From contig NZ_CP022415.1 in NCBI RefSeq assembly GCF_002222635.1, positions 1,426,001-1,490,000 on the forward strand: DNA of 64,000 nucleotides. The letters run 5' to 3'. Numbering within the stretch: position 1 is the stretch's first letter; every line of letters starts with the position of its first letter. The notes beneath the pieces were generated by a model. It worked only from the letters and a program-made list of their open reading frames with translations. It searched no databases and had not been told where the DNA came from. Below are positions 26,483 through 35,400 of the stretch, piece after piece. The DNA comes from Pseudosulfitobacter pseudonitzschiae. Lineage in GTDB: Bacteria; Pseudomonadota; Alphaproteobacteria; Rhodobacterales; Rhodobacteraceae. Both the position numbers and the translations under genes were made by a program.

Positions 26483-27613
26483 ATGGCTGAGCGGACGATC
26501 TATATTATTTCCACCGATAACGTGAGCGTTGTGCGCGATCACGGCAACAGACCTGTGGACTCTGATATTATTGACCATGCCAAATACGGCGATGCGTTCT
26601 CGTGGCAAAACCCGCATGATCTGAATTTTACCTTTTCGTCGACCACCACGGGCATCACCTTTGACGATGCTGACGGTGTGTTGGGTGATGACCCGTACTC
26701 GGGCTTTTCGGTCGTTGACCAACGTCTGACCCAGCCGGTCGAAATCGATGGCACCACCTATACCCCCAACGATGAAACGGTACGCTGGGGATTGCAGGCC
26801 CCCGTCAGTGTCGAGAACGAATACGAAGTCACCTTGTTCGATGACGCAGGCAACGAATATCGCATGGTCGGCGTGTCCATTACACAGGGCTATTCGACCA
26901 AAGTTGTCGGGGTCACCTTTGACGGGGCGTTCCCGCCATCGGGCACCACGTTGCAGTATATTCAGGGCGTTTCCACCTATAACGGCACGGGCCAGACGCT
27001 GACCATTCCCACCGATCCGGTGTGTTTCCTTGCGGGCACCTTGATCGAAACACCGGATGGACCCTGTGCCATCGAATATCTGAAGGTTGGCATGTCAGTA
27101 TTAACGCTGAAAAATGACGCACAAGACATCCGCTGGATCGGTCGCAACTCGGTTTGCGGATTGGGCAGGCTGGCCCCCATCTGTATTAAGGCGGGTGCGT
27201 TCGACAATCATCGCGATCTTTATGTGTCACCCAATCACCGTATCCTTTTGCGGTCCAGCATGGCCGAGCTGAGTTTCGGCCAAGGCGAGGTTCTGGTACC
27301 TGCCAAGGCGCTGGTGAACGACGTGACGGTTGTTCGCGTGCCAATGCGGCGTGCCGATTATTTACACCTGATGCTAGATGCCCATGATCTGGTGTTTTCT
27401 GAAGGCATCGCCACGGAAACCCTGTTTGTGGGCAATGTCACGCTGGACATTCTGGGCGCGGACGCAATGGCGGAACTGCTCGAGATTTTTCCCGACCTGC
27501 GCCATATTTCGCAGAACACCAGCCACATGGATCTGACGATGCACGAGGCGCAGTATCTGTTGCACGATGTGTCACAGTCCAAAGGCTTGACCGTGCGGCT
27601 TGACGCCGCCTGA
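26483..27613 (+). CDS. Hint-domain protein, probably exported or self-processing
   Basis: A 376-residue protein. Residues 1-175 are acidic and beta-rich, with no known family. A Hint (hedgehog/intein) domain begins at about 180 with CFLAGTLIETPDG, continues through LKVGMSVLTLKN and IRWIGR, and has SPNHRILL near 250. Cys in block A and the His of the later block could support thioester formation and peptide cleavage. Such Hint proteins are common in Rhodobacterales and often follow adhesin or toxin-like regions. No signal peptide is visible at ATG 26483. A terminator isolates it from rne, and a 280-base gap precedes it. Confidence 0.85.
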   Translation: MAERTIYIISTDNVSVVRDHGNRPVDSDIIDHAKYGDAFSWQNPHDLNFTFSSTTTGITFDDADGVLGDDPYSGFSVVDQRLTQPVEIDGTTYTPNDETVRWGLQAPVSVENEYEVTLFDDAGNEYRMVGVSITQGYSTKVVGVTFDGAFPPSGTTLQYIQGVSTYNGTGQTLTIPTDPVCFLAGTLIETPDGPCAIEYLKVGMSVLTLKNDAQDIRWIGRNSVCGLGRLAPICIKAGAFDNHRDLYVSPNHRILLRSSMAELSFGQGEVLVPAKALVNDVTVVRVPMRRADYLHLMLDAHDLVFSEGIATETLFVGNVTLDILGADAMAELLEIFPDLRHISQNTSHMDLTMHEAQYLLHDVSQSKGLTVRLDAA

Positions 27614-27685
27614 GGCACTGGCACTAGCAGTGGTTTCGGCGCATGGTGACTTGTATCTGCCGTTTCACAGGTGTCAGGCCATTCA

Positions 27686-28945
27686 ATGAAACCTAAAATT
27701 CTGACTACGCTGGCCAGCTATGACCGCCAGCAGTTCACCGCTGATCTGATCGCGGGGATAACGGTGGCAATGATTGCGCTGCCGCTCAGTCTTGCCATTG
27801 CGATTGCTTCCGGCGCGGGCCCGGAAAAGGGGCTGATCACGGCGATTGTCGCGGGGTTCCTGATTTCGGCTTTGGGTGGCAGTCGGGTGCAGATTGGCGG
27901 GCCGACGGGGGCGTTTATTGTTGTCGTTTTCGGAGTGATTGCCGAACATGGCTATGACGGGTTGGTTCTGGCGACCTTAATGGCCGGATTCATCATGTTA
28001 ATTGCCGGATACCTCAAGGCGGGCAATTTGGTGGCCTATGTGCCCGAACCTGTGATCAACGGTTTTACCATCGGCATCGGGATTATCATCGCCACCAGTC
28101 AGTTGAAGGATCTGTTCGGGCTGACAACAGACCAAGTGCCAGCCGAGTTCGTCGCCAAGATTGAAACCCTGTGGGCAGCGCGTGACAGCACCAGCGTCGG
28201 GGCGCTGGCGGTTGGGGGCGTGACGATGATCCTGATTGTCGGGCTGCGCCGACTGGCACCAAAGTTTCCCGGGCTGATCGTCGCCGTGGGGGTGACGTCG
28301 GCGGTGGTGGCGCTGACGGCTTTGCCCGTCGACACGATTTTTTCGCGCTTTGGCGCTTTGCCAAACACCTTGCCGATGCCAGCACTGCCCGAAATCAGCG
28401 TCGCGCGCATGATCGAGCTGTTGCCATCGGCATTTGTCATCGCGTTTCTTGCAGGCATTGAATCGTTGCTGTCAGCGATGGTGGCCGACCGGATGATCGA
28501 CGGACACCATAGACCCAACGCGGAAATTCTGGCGCAGGGCTTTGCCAATATCGGCTCGGCACTGTTCGGGGGGCTGCCCGCAACAGGGGCGATTGCCCGC
28601 ACCGCCACCAACGTGCGTGCCGGTGGCAAGACGCCCGTGGCAGGGATCGTTCATGCACTGACCATCCTGCTGGTCATGCTGTTGGTGGCCCCTTTGGCGG
28701 GTTATCTGGCGATGCCGGCATTGGCGGGACTGTTGATCCTGACCGCATGGAACATGAGCGAGCCACACAGGTGGCGCGGCTATATGCGGTCGCGGCCATC
28801 GGACAGGTTGCTGTTGCTGCTGACGTTGGTGCTGACGGTTTTTGCCGATTTGACGGTGGCCATTGGTGTCGGTGTTACTGTCGGTCTGGCCCTGCGCCTG
28901 CGCAGGCAGGGGCCGCAGGATGACTGGACACCGCCGGAACGCTAG
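27686..28945 (+). CDS. SulP-family anion permease lacking STAS
   Basis: A 419-residue inner-membrane carrier of the SulP group (sulfate, bicarbonate or other anions). The signature segments are DLIAGITVAMIALPLSLAIAI near the N-terminus, GPTGAFIVVV and VPEPVINGFTIGIGI. About eleven to fourteen helices are predicted. The protein stops just after the last helix (LALRLRRQGPQDDW), so the cytoplasmic STAS domain usual in the family is missing. The ATG at 27686 or the upstream GTG at 27671 could start it. The substrate is not clear from the sequence. Confidence 0.9.
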   Translation: MKPKILTTLASYDRQQFTADLIAGITVAMIALPLSLAIAIASGAGPEKGLITAIVAGFLISALGGSRVQIGGPTGAFIVVVFGVIAEHGYDGLVLATLMAGFIMLIAGYLKAGNLVAYVPEPVINGFTIGIGIIIATSQLKDLFGLTTDQVPAEFVAKIETLWAARDSTSVGALAVGGVTMILIVGLRRLAPKFPGLIVAVGVTSAVVALTALPVDTIFSRFGALPNTLPMPALPEISVARMIELLPSAFVIAFLAGIESLLSAMVADRMIDGHHRPNAEILAQGFANIGSALFGGLPATGAIARTATNVRAGGKTPVAGIVHALTILLVMLLVAPLAGYLAMPALAGLLILTAWNMSEPHRWRGYMRSRPSDRLLLLLTLVLTVFADLTVAIGVGVTVGLALRLRRQGPQDDWTPPER

Positions 28946-29019
28946 CACCGACTGGGCCGGCCCGCGCGCATATGCTAGCTCCCATTCAAAACATTCCCCA
29001 AGACAAAGGCACCGCACCG

Positions 29020-30228
29020 ATGACCACCCCCCTTCCACAGCCCGGCTACCGCTGGGTGATTGTTGTTGCTTCGGCCTTGATCCTTGCGGTTTCGATGGGG
29101 GCGATCGTGAACGGCATGTCTGCCTTTATCGTTCCGATGCAGGACCAGTTCGGCTGGCCGCGCGGGCAGATTGCGCTGGTCAACTTTGCGGGCATTGTGG
29201 GGCTGGCCTTGGGTGGTTTGGTGATGGGACCACTGTCGGACAGCAAGGGGACACGACCCGTGGTGATGTTCGGTGTGACCGTACTGGGGCTGTGCTATAT
29301 GGCGGCGGCGTTCATGTCAGTGCTTTGGCAGTTTTACCTGCTGTTCTTTATTGCGGGCTTTTTCGGCGCCGCAGCGATCTTTCCGCCGGTCATGGCCGCT
29401 GTTGGCAACTGGTTCTTTGTGGGCGCAGGCATGGCCATCGGCATCGCTTCTGCGGGTCAGGCCTTGGGGCAGGGCGGAGTGCCTTTCGTGTCATCCTTTC
29501 TGATCAAATCCTTTGGCATCAGCGGCGCCTTCGGAGCCACGGGTGTGTTCATGCTGGTGACCCTGTTGCCGCTTGGCTTGTTGCTGCGCCAGCCGCCCGT
29601 CGCAGGAGCCGCACAACTGAAAGCCAGTGCCGCCGAGGAAGACACCGTTGTGCCGACCAAAACGGTGATTGTTACCATGAGTGCGGCGATCATCCTGTGC
29701 TGCACCTGCATGTCGACGCCGCTGATGCATCTGGTGCCCCTGATTCAGGATCGCGGCTTTGCCGCCGAAGACGCGGGCGGCGTCATCTTTGTGATGCTTC
29801 TGGTGGCAATCCTTGGTCGTCTGGCCTTTGGCAAGCTGGCGGATGTGGTCGGCGCCTTGCCTGCCTATATGACAGCAACCGCGTGGATGACGCTGCTGGT
29901 ATTCGGTTTTATCTATATCGACCGGCTGAGCACTTTTTACGTCTATGCGATCATCTACGGCTTTGGATATGCGGGGGTGATGACGGGCGTGCTGGTGTCC
30001 CTGCGCGTGTTAACGCCGCCATCGCGCCGCGCGTCGGCACTGGGGATCGTGACGATGTTCGGCTGGTTCGGCCATGCAATTGGCGGTTATCAGGGCGGTG
30101 CGCTCTATGACCTGACGGGCAATTACACCGCCGCCTATGCGGTTGCTGCCGTGGCCGGAGTGTTGAACCTGATCATTGTCAGCACGCTGCTGCGCAAAAC
30201 GCGACGCCCGCAGGCTGTGCCAGCCTGA
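29020..30228 (+). CDS. MFS transporter (OFA-like)
   Basis: A 402-residue major facilitator with twelve predicted helices and a short central loop (about residues 195-215). The A-motif region is GGLVMGPLSDSKGTRP after TM2, and the second-half copy is LGRLAFGKLADVVG. Overall order resembles oxalate/formate antiporter-like and monocarboxylate carriers. The ATG at 29020 fits the family; the frame to 28972 adds a poor N-terminus. It ends three bases before the convergent tusA-like gene. The substrate is unknown. Confidence 0.88.
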   Translation: MTTPLPQPGYRWVIVVASALILAVSMGAIVNGMSAFIVPMQDQFGWPRGQIALVNFAGIVGLALGGLVMGPLSDSKGTRPVVMFGVTVLGLCYMAAAFMSVLWQFYLLFFIAGFFGAAAIFPPVMAAVGNWFFVGAGMAIGIASAGQALGQGGVPFVSSFLIKSFGISGAFGATGVFMLVTLLPLGLLLRQPPVAGAAQLKASAAEEDTVVPTKTVIVTMSAAIILCCTCMSTPLMHLVPLIQDRGFAAEDAGGVIFVMLLVAILGRLAFGKLADVVGALPAYMTATAWMTLLVFGFIYIDRLSTFYVYAIIYGFGYAGVMTGVLVSLRVLTPPSRRASALGIVTMFGWFGHAIGGYQGGALYDLTGNYTAAYAVAAVAGVLNLIIVSTLLRKTRRPQAVPA

Positions 30229-30231
30229 TCC

Positions 30232-30471
30232 TCAGCGCCCCTTACGAATGACATAGACCTGCACCGCGCCGCTAACATCCGCAGATACCAGATCATGCCC
30301 AGCTTCGGCGCAGAAATGCGGCATGTCTATCACGGCGGCGGGGTCGTCGGCCTGAACAGTCAGGGTATCGCCCACTGCCAGCGGGTGCAAGCGTTTGCGC
30401 GCCTTGAGAACGGGCAGGGGGCACAGCAGCCCCGTGGCGTCCAGCATGTTGGGATTATCAGTCATGCCCAT
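30232..30471 (-). CDS. tusA: TusA-family sulfur carrier
   Basis: A 79-residue sulfur-relay protein. The active Cys17 is in GLLCPLPVLKARKR, the CPxP motif of TusA/YeeD proteins. Family members pass persulfide sulfur for tRNA thiolation or for sulfur oxidation. ATG 30465 is a possible second start. It is divergent from ccdA, which handles thiol redox. That neighbourhood suggests, but does not prove, a link to periplasmic thiol metabolism. Confidence 0.85.
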   Translation of the reverse strand: MGMTDNPNMLDATGLLCPLPVLKARKRLHPLAVGDTLTVQADDPAAVIDMPHFCAEAGHDLVSADVSGAVQVYVIRKGR

Positions 30472-30559
30472 GATTTAGGCGGGTTGTTTCAACCTGTCCA
30501 CAAGGTTGTGACCAAACGCCCCCGTGACGGCGCAAGATCATTGGCCTAAGAGCGATGTC

Positions 30560-31312
30560 ATGTATGAACTGACCATCATCGATGCAGCCCTGCTGCCTGC
30601 TATGTTGATCGCACTTGTCGCGGGTGTGTTCAGCTTTCTCAGCCCCTGCGTTCTTCCGATTGTGCCACCCTATCTGGCCTACATGAGCGGGGTGACACTG
30701 AACGATATGGACAGCGTCGCGGCGGGCCGCAGGCGGGCGGTGATTGCCGCGCTGTTTTTCGTCATGGGGCTGAGCACGGTGTTTTTGCTGCTGGGCTTTA
30801 CAGCCTCCGCCTTTGGCGCATTTTTTCTACAAAACCAGATCGTCTTTTCCAGAATTTCAGGCGTCGTGGTGATCATCTTTGGTCTGCATTTTCTGAACGT
30901 CTTTCGCATCCCGTTTCTGGATCAAGAGGCGCGGCTGGATGTCGGTGACAAAGGGGGCTCGTCATTCGGGGCCTATGTGCTGGGGTTGGCCTTTGCCTTT
31001 GGCTGGACGCCTTGCATCGGCCCGCAACTGGGCGCGATCCTGTCGCTGGCCGCCTCCGAGGCGTCGGTGGCGCGTGGCACGGTTTTGCTGGGAGTTTATG
31101 CGGCTGGTCTGGGTATTCCGTTTTTGTTGGCCGCAATGTTCATCACACGCGCGATGGGGCTGATGAACCGGATCAAACGCCATATGAAACTGATCGAACG
31201 TATCATGGGTCTGTTGCTGGTTGTTGTCGGGCTGGCGCTGGTCACGGGGGCGTTTACATGGTTCAGCTTCTGGCTTTTGGAAACCTTTCCGGTTCTCAGC
31301 ACTTTAGGGTAA
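30560..31312 (+). CDS. ccdA: Cytochrome c biogenesis protein CcdA
   Basis: A 250-residue membrane protein with six helices that carries reducing power from cytoplasmic thioredoxin to the periplasm for cytochrome c maturation. The two redox cysteines lie in FLSPCVLPIVPPYL and GWTPCIGPQLGAIL, the doubled CcdA/DsbD motif. The ATG at 30560 is chosen by family length. It is divergent from tusA. Confidence 0.93.
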   Translation: MYELTIIDAALLPAMLIALVAGVFSFLSPCVLPIVPPYLAYMSGVTLNDMDSVAAGRRRAVIAALFFVMGLSTVFLLLGFTASAFGAFFLQNQIVFSRISGVVVIIFGLHFLNVFRIPFLDQEARLDVGDKGGSSFGAYVLGLAFAFGWTPCIGPQLGAILSLAASEASVARGTVLLGVYAAGLGIPFLLAAMFITRAMGLMNRIKRHMKLIERIMGLLLVVVGLALVTGAFTWFSFWLLETFPVLSTLG

Positions 31313-31375
31313 TCGCACGACTTACGCTGCGCGAAAAACCTGTCTAGAGTGTCGGTCAAAGCAGGACGCAGGCCG

Positions 31376-32644
31376 ATGCAGGGACAGCAAAAACCAGTCA
31401 CCAGACGTCGGGTGTTCTATATCCCCGGTTACGACCCGATTCATCCGCGCCGCTACCGCGAACTGTACCGCAAAGAGGGCGCAGAGCAGGCCGCAATCAG
31501 CGGCTATCAGATCGGGCTGCAACCGCGAAAATTCAACGGCAACTATGGCTGGCATGTCGATGCGGTGATCGACGGAACCAAAGTGGATGCGGATGTCGAG
31601 GTGCTGGTGTGGTCCGACATCGTGCGCGACAGCATGGCGACATCCATCCCCGCGACCTATCTGCAACTGATCCGCACCGCTTGGGTTTACATCTCGACCG
31701 GTGCGCTGGGGCGGCTGATGAAGCTGCGCAAGGGGCCGGTCATCGCGGCACTGTATCCGGTGGGCATGTTGCTGGTGCAGTTGGCAATGGCTGTGCTGGT
31801 GGCGCTGGCAGTGTTCACATGGGGTTTTCGGGCCATGGACTGGGCGATGCAGGCGGTGATGGGGCCGCATATGCTAGGGCCGCTGTTCGGGCTGCGTCTG
31901 ATCCTGTGGGGTGCTTTGGCACTGGGCGCTGCGGTCTGGCTGATGCGCTGGTTCAAAGAACTGGATGGCAAGTTTTTCGCATATTACCTGATGCACGACT
32001 ATGCGTTTTCCGCCGCGTTGCGCGGGGCGAACCCACCCGCGCTTGAGGCACGGATGGCCGTCTTTGCCGATAACATCGCCGCATCGCTTGGGTCGGACGT
32101 GGACGAAGTACTGGTGGTTGGCCATTCTTCGGGGGCGCATCTGGCGGTGTCGATCCTGTCGGACCTGATCCGCGCAGGCAGGGTGCCCGACACTGGCCCG
32201 CAACTGGCATTCCTGTCGCTGGGACAGGTCGTGCCGATGGTGTCGTTCCTGCCCGACGCACACAGGCTGCGGGCCGACCTACAATTTCTTAGCACCGCTG
32301 AAGCGCTGACATGGGTCGACGTGACGGCCCCCGGTGACGGTTGCGCCTTTGCCCTGTGCGATCCGGTGGCAGTGTCGGGCGTGGCACCTGCAGGGCAACG
32401 CTGGCCGCTGGTGCTGTCGGCGGCCTTTACCCAAACGCTAAGCGCGCAACGCTGGAAGGAACTGCGCTGGCGGTTTTTCCGGCTGCATTTCCAGTATCTT
32501 TGCGCCTTTGACCGGCCCGGTGATTATGACTATTTCCAGATTACCGCTGGCCCAAGGTATCTGTCCGAACGCTATGCCGATCGCGCGCCATCAAAATCAC
32601 GCATTGTGACGGCAGTGTCGAAACACACCTCTGTGGCCGCATGA
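31376..32644 (+). CDS. Membrane-anchored alpha/beta-hydrolase-like protein
   Basis: A 422-residue protein (ATG 31376; GTG 31349 possible). It begins RRRVFYIPGYDPIHPRRYRELY, the first strand of an alpha/beta hydrolase. Two membrane helices lie at about 120-145 and 160-185. The nucleophile elbow is VVGHSSGAHLAVS near 250. The C-terminal part has a WKELRWRFFRLHFQYLCAFD region. The charge relay Asp and His are not certain. It overlaps the P450 gene by four bases (ATGA), so the products are translationally coupled and probably serve one path, such as hydrolysis of an ester whose product is then hydroxylated. Substrate unknown. Confidence 0.75.
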   Translation: MQGQQKPVTRRRVFYIPGYDPIHPRRYRELYRKEGAEQAAISGYQIGLQPRKFNGNYGWHVDAVIDGTKVDADVEVLVWSDIVRDSMATSIPATYLQLIRTAWVYISTGALGRLMKLRKGPVIAALYPVGMLLVQLAMAVLVALAVFTWGFRAMDWAMQAVMGPHMLGPLFGLRLILWGALALGAAVWLMRWFKELDGKFFAYYLMHDYAFSAALRGANPPALEARMAVFADNIAASLGSDVDEVLVVGHSSGAHLAVSILSDLIRAGRVPDTGPQLAFLSLGQVVPMVSFLPDAHRLRADLQFLSTAEALTWVDVTAPGDGCAFALCDPVAVSGVAPAGQRWPLVLSAAFTQTLSAQRWKELRWRFFRLHFQYLCAFDRPGDYDYFQITAGPRYLSERYADRAPSKSRIVTAVSKHTSVAA

Positions 32645-33930
32645 TACAGCCACCAAAACCGCCCAACCGTCCAGACAAAGTCTCGCTTTGGCGCTATGTG
32701 CGCTTGTTCCGGCGCGATCTTTTGTCGGCGCAACCGGCGCGGCTGTACCGCGCATGGATGGCCGAGTTTCGCACACCGTTCTTCCGGTCCTACCTGCTGA
32801 ACCAGCCCGATCTGGTCGATCTGGTGTTGAAAGAACGCCCCGACGATTTCCCCAAATCAAATCGCATCAGCGAAGGGCTGCGGCCGCTGCTGGGCAATTC
32901 GGTGTTCCTGACCAATGGCGAGATATGGAAACGCCAGCGCCGCATCATCGACCCCGCATTTGAAGGCGGACGGTTGCGCGACACTTTTGCCGCAATGTGG
33001 GACGCCGCCGACGCCGCGGCGGCGCGGCTGGACAAGCGCGCGGGGCAGGTGCTCGAGATCGAGGCCGAGACCAGCCATGCCGCCGCCGATGTGATCTTTC
33101 GTACGCTGTTTTCCATTCCCATCGAACACGAGGTCGCCACCGAGGTTTTCGACGAATTCCGCAGCTTTCAACGCAGCCAGCCGATCCTGAACCTTGCCGC
33201 GCGCATCCGCCATCTAATCACAGAACTGACCCGCGGCCGGATGGAGGCGATACAAGAGGGCACGGCCCCTGACGATCTGGCGACCAAAATCATGACCACC
33301 GCCGATCCGCAGACCGGCCAGACCTTCGACACCGAAGAAATGGTGGATCAGGTGGCGATCTTTTTCCTTGCTGGCCACGAAACCAGTGCTTCGGCATTGG
33401 CTTGGGCGCTGTATCTGATGGCACTTTATCCTGAATGGCAGGACAGGCTGGCAACAGAGGCACAGGCGCTGGACGCCCCCGATTTTGCGGTGATGTCCAA
33501 ACTGCGCCTGTCGCGCGATGTGTTCCGCGAGACGCTGCGCCTGTATCCACCGGTGCCGATGATGGTCCGTGAAGCGGCGTGCCCCGAACATTTCCGCAAC
33601 CGTGACGTGCCCAAGGGCAGCCAGTTGGTTCTTAGCCCATGGCACCTGCACCGGCACGAACGGCTGTGGGACAGACCGGATAACTTTGACCCCGACCGCT
33701 GGCACACCGAGAATGGCAAGACCTGCGCGCGCAGTGCCTATATGCCGTTTTCCGCAGGCGCGCGGGTGTGTACGGGTGCGGGTTTTGCGATGGTCGAAGG
33801 GCCGCTGATCCTGTCGCGGATATTGCGCGACTTCCGCGTCACCCTGACCGACGCACCGCCGCCTATGCCCGTGGCACACCTGACTGTGCGCTCGGAAAGA
33901 GGCATTCCGCTGATGGTGTCACGCCGCTGA
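32641..33930 (+). CDS. Cytochrome P450
   Basis: A 429-residue haem monooxygenase. The I-helix motif is AGHETSAS, the ExxR motif is ETLRLYPP, and the haem loop is FSAGARVCTGAG with Cys377 as thiolate ligand. Class and length fit bacterial CYPs that need ferredoxin and reductase partners, none of which is nearby. It shares four bases with the upstream hydrolase gene. An insertion of fatty-acid-like or terpenoid substrates is possible but not shown. Confidence 0.93.
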   Translation: MIQPPKPPNRPDKVSLWRYVRLFRRDLLSAQPARLYRAWMAEFRTPFFRSYLLNQPDLVDLVLKERPDDFPKSNRISEGLRPLLGNSVFLTNGEIWKRQRRIIDPAFEGGRLRDTFAAMWDAADAAAARLDKRAGQVLEIEAETSHAAADVIFRTLFSIPIEHEVATEVFDEFRSFQRSQPILNLAARIRHLITELTRGRMEAIQEGTAPDDLATKIMTTADPQTGQTFDTEEMVDQVAIFFLAGHETSASALAWALYLMALYPEWQDRLATEAQALDAPDFAVMSKLRLSRDVFRETLRLYPPVPMMVREAACPEHFRNRDVPKGSQLVLSPWHLHRHERLWDRPDNFDPDRWHTENGKTCARSAYMPFSAGARVCTGAGFAMVEGPLILSRILRDFRVTLTDAPPPMPVAHLTVRSERGIPLMVSRR

Positions 33931-34015
33931 CATTCTGTTTGCGCTATCACATTCTAAGCCGCGTCCATATGCGGTAACACCATGCCAAAGAATCAAATGA
34001 ATTCCGGAGATATCC

Positions 34016-34906
34016 ATGTCCAAGACCTCAGACCAATACGCGCAGATGCAAACCGGCGCAGGCTTTATCGCCGCACTGGACCAATCGGGCGGCTCGACGC
34101 CAAAGGCGCTGGGGCTTTATGGTGTGGATGCCAACGACTACGCCACCGAAGAAGAAATGTTCGACGAAATACAGAAGATGCGGGAACGGATCATTCTGGC
34201 TGACGACTTCAACGGCAAGAAGGTGATTGGTGCGATCCTGTTTGAACGCACCATGACCGAAAGCATCGAAGGCAAAAAGGTGCCCGACTATCTTTGGGAC
34301 AACTGCAACGTGGTGCCGTTCCTGAAAATCGACAAAGGTCTGGAGGACGAGGCGGACGGCGTGCAACTGATGAAGCCGATGCCCGCGCTGGACACCACTT
34401 TGCAAGCCGCCGCCAAGGCCGGCATTTTCGGGACCAAGGAGCGTTCGGTCGTTAACATCGCCAATGCGGACGGGATCGAAAAGGTCGTGGCCCAGCAATT
34501 CGAAGTAGCCCGTCAGGTGGTCGCCGCCGGACTGGTGCCGATCATCGAACCCGAGGTGAACATCCACTCCGAGACCAAGGCGCAGGCCGAAGACATGCTG
34601 AAAGCGGCGCTGCTGAAGCATCTGGACACTTTGGCCGAAGGTGACGATGTGATGCTGAAACTGACCATCCCGAGTAACGCAGGGCTTTATGATGATCTGG
34701 CGGATCATGCGCGTGTTGTGCGGGTCGTGGCGCTGTCGGGTGGCTATAGCACCGATGAGGCTTGCGAAAAGCTGGGTAAGAACACCAAGATGATCGCCAG
34801 CTTCAGCCGTGCGCTGACCGAAGGGTTGCAGCGTGCGATGTCCGACGCCGAATTCAACACGGCGCTTGGGAGCAATATCGACAAGATCTATCGCGCGTCG
34901 ATCTGA
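34016..34906 (+). CDS. fda: Class I fructose-1,6-bisphosphate aldolase
   Basis: A 296-residue Schiff-base aldolase for glycolysis and gluconeogenesis. Typical segments are GFIAALDQSGGSTPKALG near the start, ILFERTMTESIEGK, PFLKIDKGLEDE, LVPIIEPEV and LKLTIPSNAGLY. The catalytic Lys should be that of MLKLTIPS. Size and order match the short bacterial class I form (Fda of staphylococci, 296 residues). The start has a good CCGGAG site. A GC-rich inverted repeat follows the stop. Confidence 0.93.
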   Translation: MSKTSDQYAQMQTGAGFIAALDQSGGSTPKALGLYGVDANDYATEEEMFDEIQKMRERIILADDFNGKKVIGAILFERTMTESIEGKKVPDYLWDNCNVVPFLKIDKGLEDEADGVQLMKPMPALDTTLQAAAKAGIFGTKERSVVNIANADGIEKVVAQQFEVARQVVAAGLVPIIEPEVNIHSETKAQAEDMLKAALLKHLDTLAEGDDVMLKLTIPSNAGLYDDLADHARVVRVVALSGGYSTDEACEKLGKNTKMIASFSRALTEGLQRAMSDAEFNTALGSNIDKIYRASI

Positions 34907-34915
34907 CAAATGGGT

Positions 34916-34941
34916 GGGGAAAACGGTGCGCTGTTTTCCCC
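34916..34941 (+). terminator. Hairpin after fda, possible terminator
   Basis: GGGGAAAAC pairs exactly with GTTTTCCCC around an eight-base loop, nine bases after the aldolase stop. There is no clear T run after it, so its strength as a terminator is uncertain. Confidence 0.5.
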
Positions 34942-35004
34942 GTGTTCCGGCCACGGGATATTGCGCGCGGAATATTTCCGCACTTCAGAAGCGCAAAGTC
35001 GCGG

Positions 35005-35223
35005 TTAACGCCCCGTTAATTCTTGAAATACAAACAGCCGGATGGACGAGGCCAGACCCACATCAGGATCGCGTGCATCGTCAATCTCGGCAGCCAGCGC
35101 ATTGATCGGCTGGCCGCGTTGCGCGGCAATGTCGCGAAATGCCCGCCAGAACGCATCTTCCAATGACACAGATGTGCGGTGCCCGTGCAAGGTCAGCGAC
35201 CGCTTTACGGGCCGCCCGCTCAT
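35005..35223 (-). CDS. Ribbon-helix-helix domain protein
   Basis: A 72-residue protein (RHH_4 type). RPVKRSLTLHGHRTSVSLEDAFWRAFRDIAA forms the strand and helices used for DNA binding as a dimer. It is encoded last in the fumC-DUF4169-RHH set, with its ATG overlapping the DUF4169 stop (ATGA). Its target is unknown; autoregulation of the cluster is a fair guess. The stop codon sits in a TTAAC-N5-GTTAA element. Confidence 0.85.
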   Translation of the reverse strand: MSGRPVKRSLTLHGHRTSVSLEDAFWRAFRDIAAQRGQPINALAAEIDDARDPDVGLASSIRLFVFQELTGR

Positions 35224-35396
35224 GGATCGCGTTTGTGGTTGTGCAGCGCGCGCAGGGCTCTGTCGGCCTCTTTGCGCGCGCTGTCTTTTTGCGCTTTGGT
35301 GCGCCCGAACTTCACCGCATTCACGTCGGCCTGCGCAGATTTCTCGGCACGGGCTTTGGCTTTGCGGGCCTTGTTCAGGTTCACCGGCGTCACCAT
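35220..35396 (-). CDS. DUF4169 protein
   Basis: A 58-residue, Lys- and Arg-rich protein beginning MVTPVNLNKARKAKARAE and ending ALHNHKRDP, which matches DUF4169. It starts five bases after the fumC stop and shares ATGA with the RHH gene. It should be cytoplasmic and helical. The order fumC-DUF4169-RHH recurs in Rhodobacteraceae, so the small proteins may work together, but no role is known to me. Confidence 0.85.
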   Translation of the reverse strand: MVTPVNLNKARKAKARAEKSAQADVNAVKFGRTKAQKDSARKEADRALRALHNHKRDP

Positions 35397-35400
35397 CGGC

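Noticed and set aside
28863-30110. 415-residue frame overlapping the MFS gene in another phase
   Set aside because: It is Cys/Arg-rich with no domain; the MFS reading has twelve helices and family motifs.
35005-35019. TTAACGCCCCGTTAA, a match to the Rhodobacterales CtrA box TTAAC-N5-GTTAA
   Set aside because: It is the coding end and stop of the RHH gene, between convergent genes, with no start site nearby, so it is probably chance.
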